Source: Paracentrotus lividus
Taxonomy: Eukaryota > Echinodermata > Echinoidea > Camarodonta > Echinidae
Direction of reading: 5' to 3'
Assembly (NCBI GenBank): GCA_940671915.1
Contig: CALNVZ010000429.1
Span: forward strand, 26,686-90,685
Length of the DNA: 64,000 bases
In this document: positions 32,690 to 42,324 of the stretch, one piece after another
Layout: every line of letters starts with the position of its first letter
Numbering within the stretch: position 1 is the first letter of the stretch
The notes under the pieces: model-generated
Database searches by the model: none
Seen by the model: only the letters and a program-made list of their open reading frames with translations
Told to the model about the DNA's origin: nothing
Made by a program: the position numbers and the translations under genes

Positions 32690-33300
32690 TCTTGTGCGAG
32701 TCTTTACTGCTGCAGGAACTGTTGTTGCCCATGCGCACCTTCGTGGGGCTCTCCCATAGCGGCGTTCCCCGGCGCCGGCCCCGGGGGATCTATTCGCTTC
32801 GGGTTGTCCAGACAATATCTCAGGTCCATCACTCACTCGTGTATTTTAGTCTGCAGTTGGTCGCAGTGTCCGTATGCCGATCACTGTGGTCGTTTTTGGG
32901 GTGTAGAAACTTTCTAATTACGTATACTTTTTACAAAAAAAAAAAAATAAAGACCGTCCCTCACATACACAACGTTGTGTCTGACGTAAGTACGATTGGG
33001 GTGCTATGTGCTTGTCGCGAGTTACGAACTAAAAGTGTGCAGTTGTTATGGTATATCGCTTACCGTAAAGGGGTTCGCTTGTATTTATGAGTCTTGTCCA
33101 AGTATACCCATTGCTGTTCCAGTCTTGTCCATTTTCTACTTTCATAATGTATCCATGTTTGCGACGGCGGCGGGCTAGCTGTACCGTAGTTAATTTTTCG
33201 TTCAATTAAATTTAGCATAAATTATTAGCGCATTTTTTTTTACCTGAACCATTGCGCGCATGCGCAAAAGAATTGTCCAATAAGCAGCGCAGTCGCGCAT
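32690..33300. promoter_or_regulatory. CpG-rich block with NRF1-like and CCAAT motifs
   Basis: GC- and CpG-rich against the AT-rich surroundings (for example 32759-32790). CGCGCATGCGCA at 33255-33266 matches the NRF1 palindrome YGCGCAYGCGCR, and TCCAAT follows at 33276-33281. The block lies just inside the right end of the 7.6 kb element and upstream of the minus-strand exons, where a promoter would be expected. Open frames through it on both strands look compositional. Confidence 0.45.
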
Positions 33301-33838
33301 CATCCTATGAAACCCGTCAATCGCAACTAATGCATTTAGTTATTCGACAACAACGTAATGTAGTAAAAGGGATCAAAGTAACTAGTTACCGACTAGTTTT
33401 CGAGTCAATTTTGCTTGACTAGGAAATCTAGTTGATTATTTAACTAGACTGTTTTAAGAGTGTAGTCTTAGAATATGCCCTTTGAGATACCTATCAATAA
33501 TAAAGTATATAAATCAAATTGGGGAACTAAAATGTTTTGAGGGGAAAAGTATATGTTTTGTTAATGGGTAACATAATTAATTCAATAAAACATGTTGCAA
33601 TTCCATTAAAATTGTAAAAGTGAGATTACAACACCACCGAAAGATATAAGGCCTACTATTCAAAAAATAAAAGACGCCCACAAAACAACCAAGTTTTAAC
33701 TGCTTAGAGGGTGTAGATAATTTATATATGTGTTATTGCTCAGTAAATTTCTAATTCTTAAACAACAACATTTTGCAACTTTAACCAATTCATTATATGA
33801 CATTCTAACACTACAAAAGTAGACCTAGGATACATGTA

Positions 33839-34393
33839 CACTGTTAAAAAAAAAAAAAAAAACAAGTTGTTTATAATCTAAAACAACTGCCTGTTAACCG
33901 GTGAATCGCACAGCATTGTTTGAAAATTAAGCGACCTAGTTGTTTAATGGTTGTTTAAAATATCAACAGTATTGTTTAACGCTTCTCTCCAAAAATAAAA
34001 ACGCTCCATTTTCTGGCTAACGCGGTCGGGTATCGAACTCACGACCCTTCGATTATAAGGCAGACGCTCTATCCACTGAGCCAACACATCATTACATGCA
34101 TATTTAATGTTTGAGGCACAAGTCCTTCGCCATGATTGAAATGTTGAGCCGATTTCACCTTGCATGTAACGATTGATGCCATTAGCTCATGACTATCACG
34201 TGACATTTGCCTCGGCCTGTTTAAACAAAACTGTTTAATATCTAAACTCTAATCTCTAAACAGGTCTTTTTCAGGCTATAAAACCTCGCTTTTCCGGTTT
34301 TAAACAACTATGTTTAAATATTAAACAAGAATGTTTAACTTTTAAACCAACATTTTTTAAACAGCGAAATCTTTAAACCGCGTTCTAACAGTG
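33839..34393. mobile_element. 555 bp TA-flanked MITE containing a tRNA-like segment
   Basis: Ends CACTGTTAAAAAAA and (inverse) CACTGTTAGAACGCGG, TA on both sides (33837-33838, 34394-34395). Unit B shows the empty site ACATCTAGGTCTT. Internally, GTTTAA/TTAAAC words are repeated near both ends. It carries a tRNA-like sequence at 34014-34087 on the minus strand. Confidence 0.85.
34014..34087 (-). repeat. tRNA-like sequence with A and B boxes inside the MITE
   Basis: The A box TGGCTCAGTGG is a perfect TRGCNNAGYNGG match. The B box AGTTCGATACC has one mismatch from GGTTCGANNCC. A D-arm (GCTC..GAGC) and a T-arm (GGGTCGTGAGTTCGATACCC region) are visible. The 5' acceptor strand does not pair with the 3' TTAGCCA, so it is tRNA-derived rather than a tRNA gene. 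The box spacing would still allow Pol III transcription. Confidence 0.65.
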
Positions 34394-34868
34394 TAGGTCT
34401 AACTGTTTGAATGATAATATACACCAATAAAATAACCAAGTTTATAGTACTTTAAAACTTCAAACATAGCTTAGAGGTGCAGTTGCTAAGTAAAATGTTG
34501 TTGTTGCTACGGAAATAACTTCTAATTCCTCAACAACCAAACATCATGATTCCAATCAAATGAATAGCACTATAGGGTACCACCTACTATTCAAATGATG
34601 AAATAAAATGACATAATATTAAGTTTAAACTGCTTAAAAGCTCTAAGCACGATATAGAGGGGAGGTTGCTAGGTAAAATGTTGTTGTTGCTATGGAAATT
34701 TCTTCTGCATCTTCAAAGAATAAAAATATCAATGAATTTTATTAAAGTATTAAAGTTCCAAGTGTCTTTGGGAGTCCTGTTCATAGAAATCCCTACAAAA
34801 TAGCCCAAGTTCAAACTGGTTTTAAGCTGTAAATACGATTTACAGACATTATTGCTAGGTCAAATGTG

Positions 34869-34881
34869 GTTGCTAGGCAAC
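34869..34881. promoter_or_regulatory. X-box-like RFX site (right repeat)
   Basis: GTTGCTAGGCAAC is the reverse complement of the left-repeat motif. A second identical site is at 35034-35046. Confidence 0.55.
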
Positions 34882-35824
34882 ATAATGTTCACCATGGATA
34901 CTTAGAAATATGTCATGTTTGAAATATTTCTAAGGTAAAAGGTTTTATGGTTGGTTTATTATAATATATACCCGTTCTACCTTGTTTTAAGTTCAAAATA
35001 CGATTTACAGACATGGTTGCTAGGTAAAAAGTGGTTGCTAGGCAACATATTGTTTCCCATCGATGCTTAGAAATATGTTATCTTTGAAGTATTTTCTAAG
35101 GTGAAGGGTTTTTTATGGTTGGTTTCTTTCAATATATACCTTCATTTGGCACCCTTTTATCCACGTGTATACAAATATTGTTAAATACAGTTGAATATAT
35201 ACAGATTTACAATAGTTTTGTCATATTTCCATGATGACAGGGGTTTCGTTTAGGTGATTTTTAACAAAATTTTGCATTGCAATTCATTCTTTATATGATA
35301 TTTTTCTTTTTGTGTCATCCCTCTACAATCAATATCAACATATTTCAACCCTTAAAACTAAATTAGTTTCATTTTGTAACTTTAAATAGATAGAAAATCC
35401 ATTTGGAATTGGAAAATTCAACATTTGAGCAAGTGGGTAAATGGTTGCTAAGCAAAAATCTGTTGCTAGGCAAAAAAAAAATTGATTTTGAATTTACTTC
35501 AATTTTTTATAAAATTGTAATTGAGCAATTTTCAGCTATATCTAAGGTGGTTTCAACATAGGGCAAGCCCCAAAAATGTCCAAAACTCTTAATCGGCCAA
35601 TTGAATGACCCGTAATGTAATATTCATAAATTGTGTCATAAAAATGGGCGTGGCCTATTCGAAGCTAGTTTCCATGGTGATGCTACAAGATGCCGCAACT
35701 TTTATGCTCATTTTCGAAAAATTCAGAAAATTTTCTTTAAAATAAGGTATCTTGTTGCTTTAATCCAGTCGGGTGCATTAAAGTACAAGAAATAAGCCTC
35801 TTTGGGGATTTTGGGGATCACCTA

Positions 35825-36450
35825 TTACGTATGACCAGCGTGGCACTGGCGCTTCAAAACAGACAAAGCTCAGCCGATGGCATGAGCACATAATATTACG
35901 TGGTCCGCAGCCTATTGCTTAAGTTGTCTGTAAACTGATGATTAAAACGAATATATTTGTATTTCTAATCCAAAAACCACATTTGATAAATGCAAGAGGG
36001 CATAATATGACCAAAGGATAAATCAATCATTTAGGGTCAAACTGTTCCATTGACCTAAACTGCTGTAATGTCCACTGTGCTTATTCTTATTGTAGAAGTA
36101 TTTGGGATATGAACTTTAATTCGATGATAGTGTACTATATAAAAAGCTGATCTATTTGAGTATAGAGAATTTATATAAAAGGTCAAAGGTCACACAGTCC
36201 AGTTATGTCATTCCGAGAATTGCTCAAAATTCAATCCTAATGATATCACGATTATAGGTATGTGTAAAGTATGAAATACCTGACTGTTGTGGTAGCTTTC
36301 AGCGATGAGTGATGTTATCATTTATTATAAAATATGCAGAAATTGGTAAAAAAAAGTTGAGGTGCAATAAAAGTCTGACACATAGATTAAAATCGACGAA
36401 TAACCACAACAATGCGCCTTCCTCGTACATTGTCCAGACGTAATAAGAGA
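35825..36450. other. Intronic DNA with an old interspersed repeat (35938-36240)
   Basis: The interval 35938-36240 matches 3430-3700. The remainder has no recognised feature. Confidence 0.55.
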
Positions 36451-36809
36451 GTTAAGGAAGTTTGAAAAGTCTCGTTGTACCTTATATGGGGATCCTCAAA
36501 TTGGCAACATCAGCTTTAAAATGACCGATTTTATGGACAACTCTATATTTGTTTTGTACACAACTTTTCACATTTTCCGGATTTCCTTTCAAAATATCTC
36601 TTACCCCCTTCTGAGCTCAAAATATGTTTTGTGAAATATATTTTCCCATAACACATTTTGAGCTCAGAAGTAAATAAGACATATTTTGAAAGAAAATGGG
36701 GAAAATCTGAAAATTTGTGTACAAAACAATCGGCCATTTTGAAGCCGATGTTGCCAATTTGAGGATCTCCATAGATGGTACAACGAGACTCTTTAAACTT
36801 CCATAACTC
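36451..36809. mobile_element. Fold-back element, ~170 bp arms
   Basis: GTTAAGGAAGTTTGAAAAG pairs with CTTTAAACTTCCATAAC, and the complementarity runs through CTCGTTGTACC, GGATCCTCAAATTGGCAACATC and TTTTGAGCTCAGAA to the centre near 36630. It is a long imperfect hairpin with no coding sequence. Target duplication not identified. Confidence 0.75.
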
Positions 36810-38255
36810 AATTACTTTATAACCGATTTTGATGAAACTTTTTTTTTTTTTTTTTAATTGCTCCTCTCATTGTTCTCTTTTATAAAAGTAATTATTTGCT
36901 TGGGTTTTGGTCCCCTTTAAGAATCACTTTGATAGGCGAACATTTTGAAATTCAAATGCTACCATATTAAGAATATATCAAAGAAGATATTGTTTTCGAG
37001 TCCACCCCGGGATGATGTCTAAAGCCTGCGTTGTTTGTATACGTGCTCCTCTTCTGTTTCATAGACACATATTATATTCAAGTAAGAAAACCATTCCATC
37101 CCTCTGATGAATCTTTAAACATGTTAAATGGAGAACCCGTGTTGAGGATAGTCACTACCTTTGCGCGCTTAAGAACCCACTGCACTAATTAATTAAGAAG
37201 GTCCATGTCACAAAAAAAAAAGTTTGGGAAAAGAGAAGGGCTGTTTTGAAATATGTACATGTTGTTGAATTTGAGCTACAAAGTTTTTACTCTTTAGATG
37301 TTCGGCACTTAAAACAAAAGGGTAGGAATGAACCTTTCTGCCCAAATATATTTTTTTTCCTAAATAGCTTTGTTTATTCATTTTGGTGGCTTTGCTTTGT
37401 TCGTCATGAACATTGCACAACAAAATATCTATGGTTGTTGTCATAATGGCCTGGTTCAAGTATTCCTTTAAACCAAGTGCAGATACGTGTATCTTTCAGC
37501 ATTTTCGGTTGTTTGGCCAATCACTTTCTAGTTTAGAAGCATAGATAACCTGAGATACTTTATGCAGATGAAGGATCCATTGAATATTTTATTTTTCAGT
37601 GTCTGAGAAACAAACACCCATATCTCTGATGTTTCATATTGCTCTAGAGGTACAAGAAGCATCAGGGTAGGCCTATTTCTTTCACTATGTGTGAGATGGG
37701 CCACTTTTTGGATGAAACGAATTTGACAAGTATACAAGTATTATATTTGAATTCCCCCAAAGCTTGTCTTCGAACTTTTGAGGAGCAGCAACGTCTGAAC
37801 AGTCCATCTATGGCATTAATGTTGCACAATTCAGGCCATTTTCTAGTATAATCTCTATCAGCTAACTGAAAATATAGTTTATTGATTTGGGATTCTGAAA
37901 AAATTTGAATGACGATGACCAAATCATAAACAAATAAGAAGCCAACGGTTCCTCATTATGCATTATTCAGAGTAAAACATTTAAAAAAATAAGTTCCCTG
38001 ATAACAATTGTTAAGGGGATGCCAGATTTGGAGACCAGGAGGTTCCCTGTCTTAGTACATTTAAACAGTTGATGAAGGTATACTGGTATGTGTCTAGCGT
38101 ATGTTGCATCGTCTTCATGGTGGTCTATACTTTATTAGAAATATTGCTACCTCGCCAAATGCTTTATATAATTAAAATTGCATTTAAAAAGCATTTGATT
38201 CCAAGTGGATTTAATGCCGTATAATTGTCATATATTATTATTATAATTATTATCA
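36810..38255. other. Intronic DNA without recognised features
   Basis: AT-rich, with only short, unrelated open frames. A 15-base T run lies near 36841. No inverted ends or repeats were noticed. Confidence 0.45.
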
Positions 38256-38437
38256 CAGGGGCCGCGGAGCTTTTTAGTAAGTAGACAGGCTGAACCGAAA
38301 GTGTGGGTGAGGGTGGGGGGGGGGGGGGGGGGGGGGGGGGGGCTGAACAGGCTAAAAATCATAAGTGTATGGTCATTTTTGCAATTTTGTCAACATTTGC
38401 TGGAAAAGCCCCCCCCCCCCCGGCTCCGCCGCCCCTG
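38256..38437. mobile_element. Small MITE, second CAGGGGCCGCGGAGC copy
   Basis: 182 bp, the same element as 27072-27232, expanded by a G run of about 26 near 38317-38342. TATCA flanks both sides, which may be part of the target duplication. Confidence 0.75.
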
Positions 38438-38599
38438 TATCATGCCCGCCTGTCTGCATTACCTGTCTAAATAGCACATTGGTGACATCTTTGATGCTAT
38501 AGATATTCTCCGAATTTGCATATTTATAACATTGCAACTGAATAGTCAGTTCATGTTTTTCAATGTCGGCCATTTTGAATTCGAATGTGGTTGCCAATA

Positions 38600-39150
38600 T
38601 TATAATCCACCATTATATATTTGTATATATTCAAGACATCCTTACAGGTGCCAACCATTTAAGGTTCATTTAACCCCAAATGGATCATAATGACAGAAGA
38701 ACATGTATCATAATGTGAACATCAAAATTATGTTTTCTTTGTCCCGAATTCAGACCTTCAAAGCCTTCATGAAAAAAAATATATGTTAAATACAAATTTC
38801 TTGTATGGCGGCACATTTTTAAAATTCCAAATGGCGGCCTAAAGTCTTTTGGATTCAGCATCCAAAATTCGACAAAGTCAGACCATAAATACCATTTTTG
38901 CTTGTACATTTCACAAGATATGGGCCTTTGTCAAAACCGTATCAAACTTTTTCAAACTTTCCCGATTTGTTTCGAAGTTTATACCAAAGATTGGTACATT
39001 GTTTAAACTGGCACATTTTTTACTTATTTTCGAGCCAGCAGCGCCCTCATGTGGTGGAAATGGTGCTCAAAATGGCAAAAACCATATCTGAGAGGCTTGG
39101 AATCTACAAGAAAATAAACAAATATAGTTTAGGGTGCACTTTCTTTTAAA
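38600..39150. other. Intronic DNA without recognised features
   Basis: Contains words such as AATGGCGGCCTAAAG that also occur at Tc1 and other repeats, but no element end could be placed. Confidence 0.4.
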
Positions 39151-39180
39151 ACGCACGACAGTCTCATCAAAATTTCCAAA

Positions 39181-39850
39181 GTTGTAGAGGGATCCATCAT
39201 AAATATGTAGAAACTTTGAAAAACGGGGGTCCATGTATTCGTTTTCGAACTATCGACGCCCGAATACTCGCGAATCGGCTTGAAAAGTCACAAAAACGCG
39301 CCGAAAACGTCCAAAAAGGGTGAAAATCCACTTTAAATTACACTTGATTCAAAAGTATGCTCCCAAACATTCAAAATCCATGTCATTTTCACAAAAAATG
39401 GCAAAGTTGTAGAGGAATACATAATCAATGGGTAGAAACATATATAAAAAAAAGGGGGGGGGTGCATGTGCTCGTTTTCGAACTATCGGCGCCCGAATAC
39501 TCGCAAATTGGCTTGAAAACTACAACAACGCGCTAAAAACGTCAAACAAGTCTGAAAATGCAATCTATATTACATTTGATTAAAAATCATGCTCTCGAAC
39601 ATTCAAAATCCATGTCAATTAAATCAAAATTTGCCAAGTTGTAGAGGAATGTAAACTAAAAGAGTAGGAACATTAAAAAATGGGGGTCCATGTGCTCGTT
39701 TTCAAAATATCGGCGCTATAATAGAGGCACCTCGACTTGAGAAACACTGAAACGCGCCCAAAATAAGCAAAAATGTGAGAACTCTATCTAATTTTCGACT
39801 TATTCAAAATCCTGCTCCCAAACTTTTACAATTCACTTTATATCCATCGC
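39181..39850 (+). repeat. Tandem repeat, ~228 bp unit, three copies
   Basis: The GTTGTAGAGG landmark occurs at 39181, 39406 and 39638. Each unit contains GGGGGTCCATGT(G)..CTCGTTTTC, an ACTATCG(A/G)CGCCCGAATACTC-like stretch, AAAACG(C)GC(C/T).AAA, and CATTCAAAATCCATGTCA. The third unit is more diverged. Non-coding. Confidence 0.85.
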
Positions 39851-40201
39851 AATCTCTAGAATAACACGAACATGCATAAATATAAATGCTTAACATATCT
39901 CTGCAAGTAGGTAAATAATGAACAAAAAGAAGAAATAAATACAACAATGATAAAAAAAAATAATAATAAAATGTTGAGCCCTGGATCGCCCATGAGCGCT
40001 CAATATTTTTCCATTGTGATGTACTAAATAATGCACGCCCAGGATGCGCAGTCAAGATGCGCAGAAACATTACTGTGCAACGTCCTTAATTCATTCCACT
40101 CTCCGTTACTGTATAAGCAGTTTTGACATTTTTCTTTCTCTTGTGTTCAATGTTATGAATACGCATTCATTTGTATTATGATTAAGAAAAATAAATCATA
40201 C

Positions 40202-40483
40202 CGGTGACAATCACACGAATCAAGCTGTATGTCAAAGAATCAACGTTCCCGTTTTGATACGTCCCGTACACGTTAGCATCACTAACGGAAGCTGAACGAA
40301 TAGTAAGCGTAAGACTGCCTTTCCCGTTTGGAGACAAGGAACCTTCAGCGAGGTTTGAAAACGTGCTCCATCGAATCTGATCATCGTTTGCGGTGTAGCT
40401 AGCCATTTTGGTAACGGTTAGTGTGATGTCATCTCCCGGATATACGGTCTTTGTGAGTCGACCATCAGTGGGTTGAAAATACC
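40202..40483 (-). CDS. Tie-like receptor, second Ig-like exon
   Basis: A 282 bp phase 1-1 minus-strand exon with CCAG above 40483 and GGTATGA below 40202. It encodes about 94 residues beginning GYFQPTDGRLTKTVYPGDDI and including DDQIRWSTF, a strand pair GSLTLTIRSASVSDANVYG and a closing SLIRVIVTG. The alternating strand pattern and D.N.YG (family form DAGxY) identify an Ig-like fold, although the usual disulfide cysteines are missing. It sits one exon downstream of another Ig-like exon and upstream of the EGF exons, the order of Tie ectodomains. The cysteine loss is also known in divergent invertebrate Ig domains. Confidence 0.8.
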
Positions 40484-40489
40484 CTGGTA

Positions 40490-41100
40490 ATAAAAAGTAT
40501 GTCATTATCAACGATTAGAATGGTATTCTTGTCGTTACAAACCAATTCTCTTTAATTTACTTGAAAGGTCAAACAAATTCGAAGATAACAAATAAAAATT
40601 GAAAGCCTTGGTTAGCGAAAAAATACATACATTTTTTTTTTTTACGGAGTTAATCGTAGAGTGTCAGGTATAAACAGGACATTATGCCAACAATCTGTAT
40701 TGGTTTCAATGATTAGCAATTCCCGGACAACGCTTTTACCGTTTGTTTTCGTTTGTTTGTTGTTGTTGTTGTTTTTTTTTTTTGAGTTATCAACGATAAA
40801 TGAAATACAAAGGCTGCATACATCGCTTTATCCAACAACAAAAACAACAAAATAAAAATATAAATAAATGGCACATTCAGAGATGAAGGACATACAACAA
40901 CTTAGAGGGGGAAAAGGAAGCCCTAACGTCAGCTGATACGGTGTAGACAATCTTTATGAAAGTTAAAATGATTATGTGTAGGACCTTGGGACCAATAACC
41001 AGCATTGTGTGTAAAACAAATAATTCAATAAATAAGTAAATATATATAAATAAGTAAATACACGTATCTAAGACCAAGTGGAAATTCGTATTTAACTTAC
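40490..41100 (-). other. Intron between the two Ig-like exons
   Basis: About 620 bp with poly-T and GTT runs near 40760-40782 and AT-rich simple sequence. No other feature noticed. Confidence 0.7.
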
Positions 41101-41415
41101 TGTTTTTTGATAATATAGTGACGCTTGTGAAAGTAGTTATCCCCGTAGAAGTAGAAGTGCTCGAGCACTTATAGACACCAGCAGACGTGTCACCATATGG
41201 TAGATCCTGTGTTAATCCACTAGCCTGTGATGTAGTCATTGTCGGAACGGTCAATGTAAACCCTTCTCTGGTGAGGCTCTGTACCACGACTCTCTCAGTA
41301 TAGGTACGAATGTCACTTGTGTTATGTGGAGGACTGAGTATGCAGGAGTAACTTGGAGTAGCTCCTGTACCTCCAAATGGTGTAGGTGTAATCGCAAGCA
41401 GACGAAGAGGAGGGG
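41101..41415 (-). CDS. Tie-like receptor, first visible Ig-like exon
   Basis: A 315 bp phase 1-1 exon on the minus strand: CCCCTACAG acceptor above 41415, GTAAGT donor below 41101. It encodes about 105 residues starting APPLRLLAITPTPFGGTGAT, with one cysteine in PSYSCIL and one in SAGVYKCSS. The latter is the standard D(T)SAGVYxC end of an Ig-like domain. The Cys-Cys distance is about 70 residues, typical of Ig folds. The signal peptide and first exon are not visible upstream (toward higher coordinates). Alternatives are other Ig-EGF proteins such as kinase-less Tie relatives, which echinoderm genomes may contain. Confidence 0.85.
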
Positions 41416-41477
41416 CTGTAGGGGATATATCAATGAAACGTTGCTTCATTTATGATTCTGCATATGGTATTATTATA

Positions 41478-42322
41478 CCGAGTGAGTCAAAAAAAAAACT
41501 TTACACCTAGAAAAATGTTAATAAAAAGAAAAAGGATTTATAAACCCCAAATTATTTTACATATTCTGGAAGAGTAACTCCTCCTGCATCATTTGGTACC
41601 ATTTTTGTATGGTATGTCTTTACGCTTGGATGAACACGACCCATTGTATGCGAACATGTCAATTTCGAATTGTGCCAGAATGGGAGTAAAATCAAAACAA
41701 CAAAAAGCTAGCAAAAAGCAACTTCATCCTGATTAAAATAGCACAACTTTTTAACGAAAATGTCTTTCACTTAGTAACTTGGCAGGGGTGTTATTACACA
41801 TATTGACTACATTTTGCATGAAAATTAAATTGACTCGTCAAGTAATACACGAATGAGTACACATCAAAGAGTAAATTACCACTGACAGACCTAAAAAGGC
41901 CTCCTAATACGTTTGAAAAGTGATTATTTTGCCTTTGACGTGTGCTCACTCATGCCTGACATTACAGATCTATCTCATTTTTATACAAAATGTAGTCAAT
42001 ATGTGTAACAACACCCCTGCCAAATTTTTAAGCGGAAGACATTTTCGTTAAAAAGTTATGCTATTTTAATAAGGATGAAGTTGCTTTTTTCTGGCTTTTT
42101 GTTGTTTCGATTTTACTCCCATTCTGGCACAATTCGAAATTGACATGTTCGCAAACAATGTGTTGCGTCCATCCAAGCGTAAAGATATAAGACATGAAAT
42201 TGGTACCAAAAGATGCGGGAGGAGTTACTCTTTCAGAATATGTATAAGAATTTGGGGTTTATAAATTGGTTTTGTTTTTATTGACATTTTTCTAGGTGTA
42301 AAGTTTTTTTTGACTCACTCGG
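41478..42322. mobile_element. 845 bp hairpin element, TA-flanked
   Basis: CCGAGTGAGTC at the left and GACTCACTCGG at the right, with TA outside both. The two arms (about 41478-41830 and 41975-42322) are nearly perfect complements (TAAACCCCAAATT.., GAGTAACTCCTCC.., TGTGCCAGAATGGGAGTAAA..). No coding sequence. TA target and simple ends fit a mariner-like or other TA-targeting non-autonomous element. It lies 62 bp upstream of the splice acceptor of the first Ig exon. Confidence 0.9.
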
Positions 42323-42324
42323 TA

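Larger units (their letters stand above)
25886..33462. mobile_element. 7.6 kb TA-flanked element with a decayed spliced gene
   Basis: Inverted ends CACTCTTAAAACAATCTAG and (inverse) CACTCTTAAAACAGTCTAG, flanked by TA (25884-25885, 33463-33464). Unit B reads AATAGCTAGTCTTAAAA, a precise empty site. Just inside each end, ACTAG and GTCAA words are repeated (TCTAGTCAAATCTGACTAG on the left, GTCAATTTTGCTTGACTAG on the right). A minus-strand gene remnant with several exons lies between about 32050 and 27930, with a possible promoter near 33250. The element could be a degraded autonomous member of the family that includes the MITEs at 9666 and 33839. Superfamily not recognised. Confidence 0.85.
19510..35822. 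mobile_element. Giant terminal-inverted-repeat element, unit A (16.3 kb)
   Basis: TA on both sides (19508-19509, 35823-35824). Both ends start GGTGA (left GGTGAGCGGCAAGAGGCC; right, inverted, GGTGATCCCCAAAATCCCC) and then share CTTTAATGCACCCGACTGG. The left repeat runs to about 21400. The right repeat is 25590-25883 plus 33465-35822. Unit B at 54757 is a second copy with the same ends and middle. Secondary insertions (21873-22980, 25886-33462, 33839-34393) account for over half the length. The core is about 7 kb without them. No transposase was recognised in the core, so it appears non-autonomous. Confidence 0.85.
33465..35822. repeat. Right terminal inverted repeat of unit A
   Basis: Inverse of 19510-21400 with the same tandem organisation. 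GGTTGCTAGGTAAAATGT and GTTGCTAGGCAAC words recur. X-box-like sites lie at 34869-34881 and 35034-35046, with a one-mismatch site at 35462-35474. Interrupted by the MITE at 33839-34393. Unit B carries the same repeat from about 61190 to the window end. Confidence 0.85.
1510..40201 (-). other. Giant intron of the Tie-like gene filled with mobile elements
   Basis: Between the donor below 40202 and the acceptor above 1509 no further exon of the gene is recognisable. Both flanking exons are phase 1, so direct splicing keeps the frame. The Ig-Ig-EGF-EGF-EGF order is already complete without extra exons. The interval holds two phrase elements in addition to those nested in a LINE, a Tc1 fold-back copy, minisatellites and the 16.3 kb unit A. 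Short or divergent exons in the interval could have been missed. An alternative is that two neighbouring paralogues lie here, each partly seen. Confidence 0.6.

Noticed and set aside
32565..33090. 142-codon plus-strand frame and an overlapping minus-strand frame in the CpG-rich block
   Set aside because: No domain or motif; open frames on both strands over the same GC-rich stretch point to composition. Kept only as a possible promoter region.
34014..34087. Functional tRNA gene on the minus strand
   Set aside because: A and B boxes are good, but the acceptor stem does not pair and it lies inside a MITE; annotated as tRNA-derived instead.
19510..35822. Maverick/Polinton-type large DNA element
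   Set aside because: Size and long inverted repeats are compatible, but no polymerase, integrase, ATPase or capsid-like frame was seen, and the target duplication appears to be TA rather than 5-6 bp.
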